In this document: piece after piece, positions 33,911-41,222 of the stretch | Position numbering within the stretch: the stretch's first letter is position 1 | Layout of the letters: each line of letters starts with the position of its first letter | From: a virus | Virus record (IMG/VR): IMGVR_UViG_3300042987_002787 | Span: 1 to 62,534 of that record | Direction: 5' to 3' (one strand) | DNA: 62,534 bases | Made by a program: the position numbers and the translations under genes | The notes under the pieces: model-generated | What the model was told of the DNA's origin: nothing | Databases searched by the model: none | The model's input: only the letters and a program-made list of their open reading frames with translations

Positions 33911-34143
33911 TCTGTCCAGGTTAGTACAAATAATGTTCTATCTTGATCCCATTTAAATGCTACACCTATGTTATATAATGCTCTGCAGTCATCATAAGCC
34001 CAACGGGCATATCTTGGACCTATGCATTGTCGTAACCAATCTTCAATAGACAGTAATCCTTCAACCCAATCCAGTTGTGCTGAATTAGATAAGGGCCACG
34101 GTATCTGGGCATGATATTGGAAAGCGTGACTGTCCACTAACAT
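33907..34143 (-). CDS. Hypothetical protein, 78 aa
   Basis: MLVDSHAFQYHAQIPWPLSN ... rich in Trp/Tyr. It converges with the plus-strand gene (4-nt overlap). A late box ends 5 nt before its ATG. Function unknown. Confidence 0.62.
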   Translation of the reverse strand: MLVDSHAFQYHAQIPWPLSNSAQLDWVEGLLSIEDWLRQCIGPRYARWAYDDCRALYNIGVAFKWDQDRTLFVLTWTD

Positions 34144-34148
34144 GCAAA

Positions 34149-34156
34149 TATTTATG
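34149..34156 (-). promoter_or_regulatory. Late promoter, leaderless spacing
   Basis: CATAAATA, 5 nt (TTTGC), ATG. Confidence 0.6.
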
Positions 34157-34176
34157 GAGCAACGGGCTGGATTTGC

Positions 34177-34800
34177 CTACCAGTTCTTGATTCTATCCAT
34201 TAACTCTTGAATTGAAATCGAACTTTTTTCTCTCTTTTTTTGATTTTGTTTATGTAACACTAATTCGCAGTTTGCCGGATGTTTTATAATTTCAGGATCT
34301 ATTCCAAGATTAAATCCTTCCTTAACACTTAGCAAATGATCTTTAGATACTCCATTTAAATTATTTCCTTTATTTGATGGACTATACCAGCCATGCTGTT
34401 CAACCAATATCAAATTGAATTTATTTGGGTATTCTTTAATATCAAAATCAAAATTTGCTCTTTGTCTATATAACAGATAAGGCTCTTTATTTTTTTCGGT
34501 GTAAGATATCCAACAACTTAACTTACAAAATTTGCGATTATCGCTCGGACGACATTTCATTACAACTCCACAACCAAGACAATTTTTTATAATTTTGTTT
34601 TTACGATTAAAGTTATTAGACTCTTCAATTTTTTTCTTATGTTCTTCGGTTAATTTTCTACCTGCTAATTTAGCAGAAACTTTTTTGTTAATGTTTTCTC
34701 GTTTGTGCTTAGTAGAAAATCCTCTTGCACATTTTGTGCTACAAAATCTTCCAGATCCATAAGTTCCATTATGGTCATTATTACAATTTTCACATTTCAT
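34177..34800 (-). CDS. HNH-type homing endonuclease candidate
   Basis: 207 aa. Two Cys clusters (CENCNNDHNG...FCSTKC; CLGCGVVMKC...FCKLSC), a NUMOD-like AGRKLTEEHKKKIEES, and a C-terminal HNH-like GVSKDHLLSVKEGFNLGIDP ... HPANCELVLHKQNQ. It is AT-rich and sits free-standing upstream of a tRNA cluster, which fits a mobile endonuclease. Activity unproven. Confidence 0.78.
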   Translation of the reverse strand: MKCENCNNDHNGTYGSGRFCSTKCARGFSTKHKRENINKKVSAKLAGRKLTEEHKKKIEESNNFNRKNKIIKNCLGCGVVMKCRPSDNRKFCKLSCWISYTEKNKEPYLLYRQRANFDFDIKEYPNKFNLILVEQHGWYSPSNKGNNLNGVSKDHLLSVKEGFNLGIDPEIIKHPANCELVLHKQNQKKREKSSISIQELMDRIKNW

Positions 34801-34848
34801 TTTGAACCTTCGCTTTATATATATTTAGCGTTAGTTCAAATTTTTTGG

Positions 34849-34921
34849 AGCTCGGGGTGAGAGTTGAACTCACATTGACGCAGATTTGCAGTCTGCCGCG
34901 TAGCCTTTCCGCCACCCGAGC
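34849..34921 (-). tRNA. tRNA-Cys(GCA)
   Basis: Acceptor GCTCGGG/CCCGAGC, discriminator T, anticodon loop CTGCAAA. Confidence 0.93.
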
Positions 34922-34926
34922 ATTAC

Positions 34927-35003
34927 TGGTACCACCGGCGAGATTCAAACTCACATCGTACGCTTTAGAAGAGCGTTGCCTTATTCAATTAGACCACGGT
35001 GGT
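34927..35003 (-). tRNA. tRNA-Arg(TCT)
   Basis: Acceptor ACCACCG/CGGTGGT, anticodon stem ACGCT/AGCGT with loop CTTCTAA. CCA is encoded. Confidence 0.93.
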
Positions 35004-35009
35004 AAAACT

Positions 35010-35095
35010 TGGTGGGCCGGGTCGGACTCGAACCGACATGGCCTTTCGGACTGAATTATGAGTTCAGGGCATCCCTCCAATAGTGCTTCCGGCCC
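35010..35095 (-). tRNA. tRNA with CAT anticodon and long variable arm
   Basis: Acceptor GGGCCGG/CCGGCCC, discriminator A, encoded CCA. Anticodon stem CTGAA/TTCAG is perfect with loop CTCATAA. A variable region of about 13 nt contains CC-GAAA-GG, as in Leu/Ser/Tyr tRNAs. It reads as Met by anticodon but is class II by shape, so its charging is uncertain. Confidence 0.85.
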
Positions 35096-35102
35096 ACGAA
35101 AC

Positions 35103-35187
35103 TGGTGCGGGTGGCCGGACTCGAACCGGCATGACTTTCGTCGATGGATTTTAAATCCATTGCATATACCTATTTCGCCACACCCGC
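35103..35187 (-). tRNA. tRNA-Leu(TAA)
   Basis: Class II. Acceptor GCGGGTG/CACCCGC, anticodon ATGGA/TCCAT with loop TTTAAAA, encoded CCA. Confidence 0.93.
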
Positions 35188-35196
35188 AATTTAATT

Positions 35197-35272
35197 TGGT
35201 CTCCCTAGAAAGATTTGAACTTCCACCGCCTGCTCCCAAAGCAGGTACGCTGCCAGATTACGCCATAGAGAG
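35197..35272 (-). tRNA. tRNA-Pro(TGG)
   Basis: Acceptor CTCTCTA/TAGGGAG (one G-T pair), anticodon stem CCTGC/GCAGG with loop TTTGGGA, encoded CCA. Confidence 0.92.
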
Positions 35273-35277
35273 TATTA

Positions 35278-35511
35278 CTAATCATCATCTTCATCTTCAC
35301 TGCTATTAAAATATGCAACTATTTTACTACGGGCTTCGGCTTCTGTCAAGGCCGGGATGGTCACTGTGGCAAAACCATTTTTTATTTTGATATCAAATGG
35401 CACAACTCCACGTGGCAACCACCCATCTTCAACAGGCACAGTGACAGTGAACTCTTGCAAGTTCATTAATCTGTTTATCACTTGTTGTGTTACATCTGCT
35501 GGATGTGGCAT
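35278..35511 (-). CDS. Hypothetical acidic protein
   Basis: 77 aa, MPHPADVTQQVINRLMNLQE ... ending in an acidic tail (NSSEDEDDD). It has a small beta domain with IPALTEAEARSKIVAYF. It lies inside the tRNA cluster in the same direction. Function unknown. Confidence 0.6.
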   Translation of the reverse strand: MPHPADVTQQVINRLMNLQEFTVTVPVEDGWLPRGVVPFDIKIKNGFATVTIPALTEAEARSKIVAYFNSSEDEDDD

Positions 35512-35523
35512 AATAAAATCCTT

Positions 35524-35606
35524 TGGTGCTGGAGGTGAGACTCGAACTCACGGAGGTTTCCCGCTGCATTACAAGTGCAGTGCAATTGCCGCTATGCGAC
35601 TCCAGC
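35524..35606 (-). tRNA. tRNA-Thr(TGT) with enlarged variable arm
   Basis: Acceptor GCTGGAG/CTCCAGC, discriminator A, encoded CCA. Anticodon stem CTGCA/TGCAG, loop CTTGTAA. The variable region is about 12 nt (CGGGAAACCTCC) instead of 4-5. It is the only Thr-type anticodon in the window. Confidence 0.87.
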
Positions 35607-35617
35607 GTTTTAAAACT

Positions 35618-35712
35618 TGGCGGAGAGTGAGGGATTCGAACCCTCGATACAGGTTTTAGCCCGTATGTCTTCTTAGCAGGAAGGTGGTTTCAGCCAGCTC
35701 ACCCAACTCTCC
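35618..35712 (-). tRNA. tRNA-Ser(GCT)
   Basis: Class II. Acceptor GGAGAGT/ACTCTCC, discriminator G, anticodon loop CTGCTAA, long variable arm, encoded CCA. Confidence 0.93.
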
Positions 35713-35721
35713 AACATCAAT

Positions 35722-35750
35722 AATATACAGTAAAGTAATGGTCCTGTCAA
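35722..35750 (-). promoter_or_regulatory. Sigma70-like promoter of a tRNA block
   Basis: TTGACA, 17-nt spacer, TATATT, just before tRNA-Ser(GCT). Confidence 0.7.
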
Positions 35751-35753
35751 CAA

Positions 35754-36356
35754 CTACATCACAGGACCATTACCGTTCCGAAAGCCTATTGTACCGCCTT
35801 CTGCTTCAATACGCTTGATCACATCTTCAAACAGTATTGGAGCAAAGTCGGTTTGTTCTACGCACACGCAATGGTAACGTGCATCAATTCGTTCCCGAAC
35901 ACCCCAATCCATGAACTCGGCAGTACTACTGGCACGTTTCATGACTCTGTTAGCATGTAAGTGTCCGTGTATGTTAGTACCAAAGCGTCCTAGGCTTTCC
36001 TCATGTACCGGTATATGACTCAGTATCATACCATTCATGACATGATAGCCACGTATATCTCTAAAGTAAGGTGTGTAATCCTCTAGCTTAAAGATGTCGT
36101 GATTACCACGAATAAGCACCTTGTCACCGTTAAGACGACCGAGTGTGGTCAAATGCTTGCGATTGATTACAACATCGCCAAGGTGATACACTTTGTCCTT
36201 GGGTCTAACACGCTCGTTCCAGGCCTTGACCATGTACTCGTCCATTTCCTCAGGATCGTCCCAAGGACGCAGTTTGGTCACACCGTCATTGCGTAGAAAT
36301 TTGCAGACGCCGGCGTGACCAAAATGCGTGTCACTTATCAAAAAAGTTGCCGGCAT
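35754..36356 (-). CDS. Calcineurin-like phosphoesterase, YfcE/ligase-associated type
   Basis: 200 aa. Metal motifs: ISDTHFGHAG (DTHFGH), YHLGDVVINRK (GD), LIRGNHDIF (GNHD), LSHIPVH (H), IHGHLHANR (GHLH). The DTHFGH form is common in small phage phosphoesterases. Substrate unknown. It is one of three phosphoesterases here. Confidence 0.87.
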   Translation of the reverse strand: MPATFLISDTHFGHAGVCKFLRNDGVTKLRPWDDPEEMDEYMVKAWNERVRPKDKVYHLGDVVINRKHLTTLGRLNGDKVLIRGNHDIFKLEDYTPYFRDIRGYHVMNGMILSHIPVHEESLGRFGTNIHGHLHANRVMKRASSTAEFMDWGVRERIDARYHCVCVEQTDFAPILFEDVIKRIEAEGGTIGFRNGNGPVM

Positions 36357-36366
36357 CTTGTTCTCC

Positions 36367-36537
36367 TTAACTATATTTTACAGGCGTTAGTCTATCAGCA
36401 TGAACCCAAGTATACCAGCCAAGACCCAACACACCAACCTTGACATATTTTAGTCTTTTACGGAGCACTTCGCCAATTAAAAATCCGTGAGCACGGTGCT
36501 CAAAAGTTACATGTTCGCCTTTGTTATAGATTCTCAT
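36367..36537 (-). CDS. Small beta-barrel-like basic protein
   Basis: 56 aa, MRIYNKGEHVTFEHRAHGFL ... VLGLGWYTWVHADRLTPVKY. It alternates beta strands and glycines like a KOW/SH3-type fold. An AAGGAG site after it serves the next gene. Function unknown. Confidence 0.58.
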   Translation of the reverse strand: MRIYNKGEHVTFEHRAHGFLIGEVLRKRLKYVKVGVLGLGWYTWVHADRLTPVKYS

Positions 36538-36549
36538 AAAATTTTCTTT

Positions 36550-36855
36550 CTATGCTACAAGCCATTTAGTGTTGGCTTTTAATTCAATTGATTCCGCACC
36601 ATCAAATTCGTCAATTCTAAATTCGGTGCCTTGATCTATCCATTCGACAGTTAAATCATCTAATCCACCAAAATATTCGTTGGGATATTTTAATGCGAGA
36701 TAGTGTTCTATCTTGTCCGGTTCTTTTGCCTCAAGCCATAATACAATGCTAGGGTCATAGAGCAGTTCCTCTATCCTGTGCCACGAATACCAACCAGCAC
36801 CATAGTCAGGTGATACAAGAACTGCGACCTTACCATCACGAATAAGTTTATTCAT
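36550..36855 (-). CDS. Conserved phage protein of unknown function
   Basis: 101 aa, with VAVLVSPDYGAGWYSWH near the start and GGLDDLTVEWIDQGTEFRID, both familiar from proteins of many phages and plasmids. It lies directly downstream of the GC-rich structured leader (36868-37040), which may regulate it. Confidence 0.68.
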   Translation of the reverse strand: MNKLIRDGKVAVLVSPDYGAGWYSWHRIEELLYDPSIVLWLEAKEPDKIEHYLALKYPNEYFGGLDDLTVEWIDQGTEFRIDEFDGAESIELKANTKWLVA

Positions 36856-36867
36856 TTTATTTCAACA

Positions 36868-37040
36868 ATAATAACTAACAAGGACCGTCGTCAGTCAAGT
36901 TTAAGGTCCGCCGTCCCCATCCTGCGATTTTCTTGCCGGGATGCCACGGTCACGCTACGGCTCATTCACGCCGGTGGCTTGCCTTCTGCCACCACTCACT
37001 TTCGCTAGTGTCACAGGGCACTATAGAGTCAGCCTGTGCT
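36868..37040 (-). ncRNA. GC-rich structured RNA candidate (leader)
   Basis: About 190 nt between two genes, far more GC-rich than its surroundings. Hairpins on the minus strand: AGTCAG/CTGACT; CACT-AGCGAA-AGTG; GGTGGC/GCCACC; CATCC/GGATG; GGACC/GGTCC. The loop of the first (CACAGG) can pair with CCTGTG just downstream, a possible pseudoknot. I match it to no known family. Confidence 0.5.
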
Positions 37041-37045
37041 CTGAC

Positions 37046-37207
37046 TTACAACAGAACATTACATGCTTCGTAAAACCGGGTAATGTTGAATCTAGAATTA
37101 ATTTTCATGCATGCAGCGGCTACTGCCGTCGCTGCTTCTACTCTAGTGTTACGGTCAGCGATTTCACTGATATGCTTTGCAATAATCTCAAAGTCTTTTC
37201 TAGACAT
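37046..37207 (-). CDS. Small helical phage protein
   Basis: 53 aa from MSRKDFEIIAKHISEIADRN; AAGGAG lies 6 nt upstream of this ATG. It contains AATAVAAACMKINSRFNITR and FYEACN. The pattern 'MSRKDYxxIA...NPRFDxxRFxxAC' is common in phage and plasmid proteins. Function unknown. Confidence 0.68.
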   Translation of the reverse strand: MSRKDFEIIAKHISEIADRNTRVEAATAVAAACMKINSRFNITRFYEACNVLL

Positions 37208-37217
37208 CGTCATCTCC

Positions 37218-37529
37218 TTAGGCCCAAACAAGTTCTCGTGCAGGAAATTCAATCTGGCCATCAAACTCCAATTGGTCACGCTCGAACTGGGTTAGATAAT
37301 CGTCGGCCACAATATTGAAATCAACGATGTGCTCGCGGAAGTATGGGCTGTCTTCTTCAATCTGACCACGCAAAGCCATAACAGCTAGGGTCACATCTTT
37401 ACCCCGGAAATTCCGGACCACATAGTCGTTGCCGCCCTTGGCCTTCCAATACTCAGGGCACTCACCCCGACCGTCCCAATCATGGGCGCCGTAGTTTTCA
37501 TAAACTTGGGTAGTAATTACTAGTTTCAT
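37218..37529 (-). CDS. Conserved phage protein, 103 aa
   Basis: MKLVITTQVYENYGAHDWDG ... CPEYWKAKGGNDYVVRN. A small alpha/beta protein of a type found in many large phages. It is the first gene after a sigma70-like promoter. Function unknown. Confidence 0.68.
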   Translation of the reverse strand: MKLVITTQVYENYGAHDWDGRGECPEYWKAKGGNDYVVRNFRGKDVTLAVMALRGQIEEDSPYFREHIVDFNIVADDYLTQFERDQLEFDGQIEFPARELVWA

Positions 37530-37557
37530 AACAGCTCCTTTGCTTTACAATACCCAT

Positions 37558-37586
37558 AGTATAGCAAAATGAGCCATTATGGTCTA
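37558..37586 (-). promoter_or_regulatory. Sigma70-like promoter
   Basis: TAGACC, 17-nt spacer, TATACT. AAAGGAG precedes the ATG of the 103-aa gene. Confidence 0.65.
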
Positions 37587-37652
37587 CTAAAATAAAAGTT
37601 GCTGATTTTGTAACACAAGTTAACAACCTATTAACTGTTGCTATAGTAACAA

Positions 37653-39053
37653 CTAAAACCATCCATATTGTGCAAGATCATATTGTCCTATTAGGCTAAC
37701 AGTTGCATCATTGAATTTGACATATTCTACGTTATACATGTCATAAATGCCGTCAATGCCATTGATTCCGTTGTAAACATCAAATCCACCATTTGTGTTG
37801 TCTTTGACTATTTTACAATTGTCAATATAGTTATGAATTGTTAGTGTATCTATACCCCCTCGACCATCTATCAATTTGTTGCCGGCGAAGGTTTCAAGTT
37901 GATTACTAAAAAAGTTTCCCACAATAGGTTTAGTTGAGTAATTGAACCAATTGGTAAAAATGTCAGATGCGGTTTCATTGTTATAAAATTCACTATGCAT
38001 CTTGCTGAAAAGATTCCACTGTTTGCCCACTGTGTCTTGTGGATTTTGTATCCATGATGCCTGTTTCCATGGGGCATATTCATAGAAAGCTATACCCGAC
38101 AATCCATCATTACCATCATAAATTGATGCCTTGATTATATCCCTAAGTGTGTTTGCTTGTAAATCTTTCCTTATGGTTATTTTATTTAAATCTTGATTAT
38201 TACCAAGCATACTCCATGGATCAACACCGTTTTCAGTTGCAGTGACAGCAATAGGGCTCCAAATTACATCTTTGTTATATTTGGTTTCTAAACGCTGTGC
38301 ATGCTGTAAAACCAATGCTTTGTCGGGATTTTGCGCACCTTGTCCAATACTAATAACATCAACCAAATTGAATATTGGGGTATCGCTTTCGGCATTTGTA
38401 GAGTAAGTTAATTTTCCTTTAAATTTACTTTTGATACTATCAACCAACAGTTTCCAATTGTCCTTGTATGAGTCGGTGTCAAAACCGTGTTGATAATTAC
38501 CAATGCCAATCATGTCAACTTTATACCGATTAGCGATACTGGCTATGTTGGATTGATAATTGGTTACTGAATCAAAAAACTTTTGTGTGTCAAAATTTGG
38601 TCCTACGTTTTCGATCATGAGCAGATTATCATTTTTATAATCTACAATATTAAAATTTAATGTGACGTCAAGTTTAAGTTTTTTAGCATATTGAACAACT
38701 GCCCAAGTATCTCGCGGAATATTTTTATCCGGGTTAAATGCACCGGGTCTATCATCAAACAATTTGACTTGACCAGTAATTGGATCTATCGGTACATTCA
38801 TATTTAAAACTATACCATTAAATCCGTCTTTTCTGATTTTGTCAACAACAGATTTGGTATGAGCAAATGAAGCAACCTTTAAACCTGATGCTGTATAATC
38901 ATTGTCCTGATCAAATCGCCAATCAAGATAGGCATATTTTTCAAACTTGTCAACGGCATCCACTGTGTTTTCAAACACGAGATTGGATTTAACACGCTGA
39001 TTAGAACTCAGTGCAGCAAATTTTCTTGACAAGAATTCAAACATATTAAACAT
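37653..39053 (-). CDS. GH113-like TIM-barrel protein with RTX-like end
   Basis: 466 aa. The barrel pattern is visible in DGFNGIVLNMNVPIDP, LDVTLNFNIVDYKN, VDMIGIGNYQHGFDTD and LSGIAFYEYAPWKQASW; the last carries a Glu in the nucleophile position. The expected acid/base Glu appears as Asn in IGIGNYQHG, so activity is doubtful. The C-terminus (NKLIDGRGGIDTLTIHNY, then NGINGIDGIYDMYNVEYVKF) looks like a calcium-binding RTX repeat. It may bind or cut host-surface glycans; inference only. Confidence 0.72.
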   Translation of the reverse strand: MFNMFEFLSRKFAALSSNQRVKSNLVFENTVDAVDKFEKYAYLDWRFDQDNDYTASGLKVASFAHTKSVVDKIRKDGFNGIVLNMNVPIDPITGQVKLFDDRPGAFNPDKNIPRDTWAVVQYAKKLKLDVTLNFNIVDYKNDNLLMIENVGPNFDTQKFFDSVTNYQSNIASIANRYKVDMIGIGNYQHGFDTDSYKDNWKLLVDSIKSKFKGKLTYSTNAESDTPIFNLVDVISIGQGAQNPDKALVLQHAQRLETKYNKDVIWSPIAVTATENGVDPWSMLGNNQDLNKITIRKDLQANTLRDIIKASIYDGNDGLSGIAFYEYAPWKQASWIQNPQDTVGKQWNLFSKMHSEFYNNETASDIFTNWFNYSTKPIVGNFFSNQLETFAGNKLIDGRGGIDTLTIHNYIDNCKIVKDNTNGGFDVYNGINGIDGIYDMYNVEYVKFNDATVSLIGQYDLAQYGWF

Positions 39054-39065
39054 AATTGATAGAAA

Positions 39066-39139
39066 TGGAGCGGGATATCGGAATCGAACCGATGACTAGA
39101 GCTTGGAAGGCTTTCGTTTTACCATTAAACTAATCCCGC
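39066..39139 (-). tRNA. tRNA-Gly(TCC)
   Basis: Acceptor GCGGGAT/ATCCCGC, discriminator T, anticodon loop CTTCCAA, encoded CCA. The anticodon stem has one mismatch. Confidence 0.9.
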
Positions 39140-39153
39140 TAGGGTTGAAAAAC

Positions 39154-39228
39154 TGGCGGTCGGTACGGGAATCGAACCCGTGACTACGGCGTGACAGGCC
39201 ATTATTATTACCGTTTAACTAACCGACC
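39154..39228 (-). tRNA. tRNA-Asp(GTC)
   Basis: Acceptor GGTCGGT/ACCGACC, discriminator G, anticodon loop CTGTCAC, encoded CCA. Its 5' end overlaps the 3' end of the upstream HNH gene. Confidence 0.93.
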
Positions 39229-39766
39229 TTTTTAAAATTAAATCTCTTCGTTTATAAATTGCTGCATTTGAGATTTTTAACATCTCTTCTAGTTCGCCAA
39301 TTGAATATTTTTTCATTAAATCTATAAGGTCAATGTTATCCCAATCAACCTTTCTTCTATTTGTTTGAGCACACTTAGCACTACAAAATCTAGACTTAAC
39401 GGATTTTTGATTTTGGCAGACTGGACATTCATTATATTCTAATACCATTTTAACATCTAAATATGTTTCGTCAAATTTTTCAAATATTTCGGGTAATTCT
39501 CTAATACCAGCATGTATTTCACTATGGCAGTTATGACAAACCAATATACACTTTTTTAATTCGTTTGTAATCTTAGCCCAAGTCTTGGGATTAGCTCTAG
39601 TGTCAGCAAAAGCTATATCTTTTTTAGTTGGATCTAAATGATGAAAAGCAAGTGCTTTATCGCATTTGTTATAACCACAGCACTGACATTTACCACCCAT
39701 GGCCGTTACCATTTTATTTTTTGTATTATTTCTCCACCTTTTAACTGCTTCGCTTGATTTTGACAT
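39215..39766 (-). CDS. HNH endonuclease-like protein, tRNA-linked
   Basis: 183 aa. A zinc-bound HNH core: CQCCGYNKCDKALAFHHLDP ... ILVCHNCHSEIHAG. A second Cys cluster (ECPVCQ...RFCSAKCAQ) and a C-terminal helix-turn-helix-like segment (YSIGELEEMLKISNAAIYKR) suggest sequence-specific binding. The last four codons and stop lie inside the first 14 nt of tRNA-Asp. This fits a homing gene inserted at a tRNA. Confidence 0.83.
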   Translation of the reverse strand: MSKSSEAVKRWRNNTKNKMVTAMGGKCQCCGYNKCDKALAFHHLDPTKKDIAFADTRANPKTWAKITNELKKCILVCHNCHSEIHAGIRELPEIFEKFDETYLDVKMVLEYNECPVCQNQKSVKSRFCSAKCAQTNRRKVDWDNIDLIDLMKKYSIGELEEMLKISNAAIYKRRDLILKRSVS

Positions 39767-39821
39767 ATAACCTCTAACCTTAAAATTACTTATACTTTAT
39801 TTATGGTTAGAGGTTAGAAAA

Positions 39822-39900
39822 TGGCTCCGCATCTGAGAATCGAACTCAGCTAACCATTGCTTAACAGGCAAGCCCATGCACCATGCTCGGGTTCTGCGGA
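39822..39900 (-). tRNA. tRNA-Asn(GTT)
   Basis: Anticodon loop CTGTTAA, discriminator G, encoded CCA; the acceptor TCCGCAG has a mismatch at its last pair. Confidence 0.88.
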
Positions 39901-39907
39901 ATAAAAT

Positions 39908-39982
39908 TGGTGGACGGTGAGAGATTCGAACTCCCGACCCGTTCCTTGTAAGGGAACTCTTCTACCGCTGAAATAACCGTCC
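39908..39982 (-). tRNA. tRNA-Val(TAC)
   Basis: Acceptor GGACGGT/ACCGTCC, anticodon stem GTTCC/GGAAC, loop CTTACAA, encoded CCA. Its first G is also the last base of the upstream gene's TAG. Confidence 0.93.
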
Positions 39983-40266
39983 TATATATATCTATCAATG
40001 TTTAGTCCTACTGCACTGGCACGTTGAACTAATCTTTGTTCTTTAATACTTTCGCCAAAGGCATATAGTCTTAAGAATTCTGTTTGTTTATCATAATCAT
40101 AATTTCGCTGTAACCTTGTGGCTTCTTGTATGGCCATCAAATGGGCAAGTTCTCTCATTTCCTGCTGGTCAATGTCCTTACGTTTCATGTCCATAAGAAC
40201 CTGCACTCGCTGACCAATCATTTGATAATCATTTAGATATGCATGAGGTACACGATATATAACCAT
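39982..40266 (-). CDS. Hypothetical helical protein between tRNAs
   Basis: 94 aa from MVIYRVPHAYLNDYQMIGQR; the longer frame would start inside tRNA-Tyr. Mostly helical and basic. The stop TAG shares its G with tRNA-Val. Function unknown. Confidence 0.62.
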   Translation of the reverse strand: MVIYRVPHAYLNDYQMIGQRVQVLMDMKRKDIDQQEMRELAHLMAIQEATRLQRNYDYDKQTEFLRLYAFGESIKEQRLVQRASAVGLNIDRYI

Positions 40267-40279
40267 AATATTCCTGAAC

Positions 40280-40364
40280 TGGTGGGGATGGAAGGATTCG
40301 CACCTACTCACCCAAAGGAACGGATTTACAGTCCGCCGCCACTCTCTAACTTAGCCGCATCCCC
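40280..40364 (-). tRNA. tRNA-Tyr(GTA)
   Basis: Class II. Acceptor GGGGATG/CATCCCC, anticodon loop CTGTAAA with CGGA/TCCG, long variable arm, encoded CCA. The T loop is TGCGAAT. Confidence 0.92.
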
Positions 40365-40799
40365 TTAAAAAATTCTTGCTGTTACGCTCCATCTGTATCT
40401 ATCAGCTTCGATACCTTCAACCGAATGATATGTATCTGCTTTTAAAATATGCCAGCGAAATGGTTCAATTTGATATTGATCTAGCAAATTAAAGTCGTCG
40501 TCCCAAAATCTAGTTACAACATTAGAACCACCTGTATCAATAATATACACAAATTTTGTTTTTGTGTCTATGTCTTTATGACGAGGTATGTCACCGGTCA
40601 TCATTTGAAATGCATAATATATATCTTTACAAATATTTTCCTGTGCCCAAGCATTTAGCTTTTCATTAAACGAGTCAGTCCAATGGTAATTTTCAATAGT
40701 TTCTTTTTTATAAACATCAAGTTTATTCGGAAGATTCTGTATTATCTCCTCCGGAATAGATGGCAAGTTTACGTATTGAATATATCTTGATTTATACAT
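40365..40799 (-). CDS. 2OG-Fe(II) dioxygenase-like jelly-roll protein
   Basis: 144 aa. A candidate metal site: HKD in GDIPRHKDIDTKTK, and the distal His and Arg in ADTYHSVEGIEADRYRWSVT. The HxD...H...R pattern fits small 2-oxoglutarate oxygenases seen in marine phages. Substrate unknown. It ends 1 nt before tRNA-Tyr begins. Confidence 0.65.
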   Translation of the reverse strand: MYKSRYIQYVNLPSIPEEIIQNLPNKLDVYKKETIENYHWTDSFNEKLNAWAQENICKDIYYAFQMMTGDIPRHKDIDTKTKFVYIIDTGGSNVVTRFWDDDFNLLDQYQIEPFRWHILKADTYHSVEGIEADRYRWSVTARIF

Positions 40800-40805
40800 A
40801 AGTTT

Positions 40806-40879
40806 TGGTGGAGGATAACAGAATCGAACTGTTACGAAGGCCTTGCAAAGGCCCCAGGCTCCCTTTACATCAATCCCCC
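40806..40879 (-). tRNA. tRNA-Ala(TGC)
   Basis: Acceptor GGGGGAT/ATCCTCC with the G3-U70 pair that marks Ala. Anticodon loop TTTGCAA, encoded CCA. Confidence 0.93.
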
Positions 40880-40881
40880 AA

Positions 40882-41130
40882 TTATTCTCTTACTTGTTTT
40901 GCATCAACGCACGTTTCGCCTTTGAATACATACACATCAGAGTCTACACGTAGTTGTTCAAATACTTGATTGTTTACACAAATATATGGATCTTTGTGAT
41001 TTTCCATATAAAAGAAAATGCCATAGCCAATACCAGCTAACACCATTAATATTGGTATATATTTTAGATACTTAACAATTTCAGGCATGGCACCTAAAAT
41101 TTGTGGTAAGTTTTTAAGCAATTCTTTCAT
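40882..41130 (-). CDS. Single-helix membrane protein
   Basis: 82 aa with a membrane helix (about 24-42) and an outer part with two Cys (YICVNNQVFEQL, GETCVDAKQVRE). A perfect late box ends 5 nt before its ATG. Function unknown. Confidence 0.62.
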   Translation of the reverse strand: MKELLKNLPQILGAMPEIVKYLKYIPILMVLAGIGYGIFFYMENHKDPYICVNNQVFEQLRVDSDVYVFKGETCVDAKQVRE

Positions 41131-41135
41131 GCTCG

Positions 41136-41143
41136 TATTTATA
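41136..41143 (-). promoter_or_regulatory. Late promoter, leaderless spacing
   Basis: A perfect TATAAATA, 5 nt (CGAGC), ATG. Confidence 0.68.
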
Positions 41144-41144
41144 A

Positions 41145-41220
41145 TGGCACACCCAACCGGATTCGAACCGGTGTAACCACCGTGAAAGGGTGGTGTCCTA
41201 GGCCACTAGACGATGGGTGC
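41145..41220 (-). tRNA. tRNA-Glu(TTC)
   Basis: Acceptor GCACCCA/TGGGTGT, discriminator G, anticodon loop CTTTCAC, encoded CCA. Confidence 0.93.
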
Positions 41221-41222
41221 TT

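Noticed and set aside
36868-37040. CTGACGA in the GC-rich leader suggested a hammerhead ribozyme core
   Set aside because: No matching stem II followed by GAAA and no cleavage triplet can be placed.
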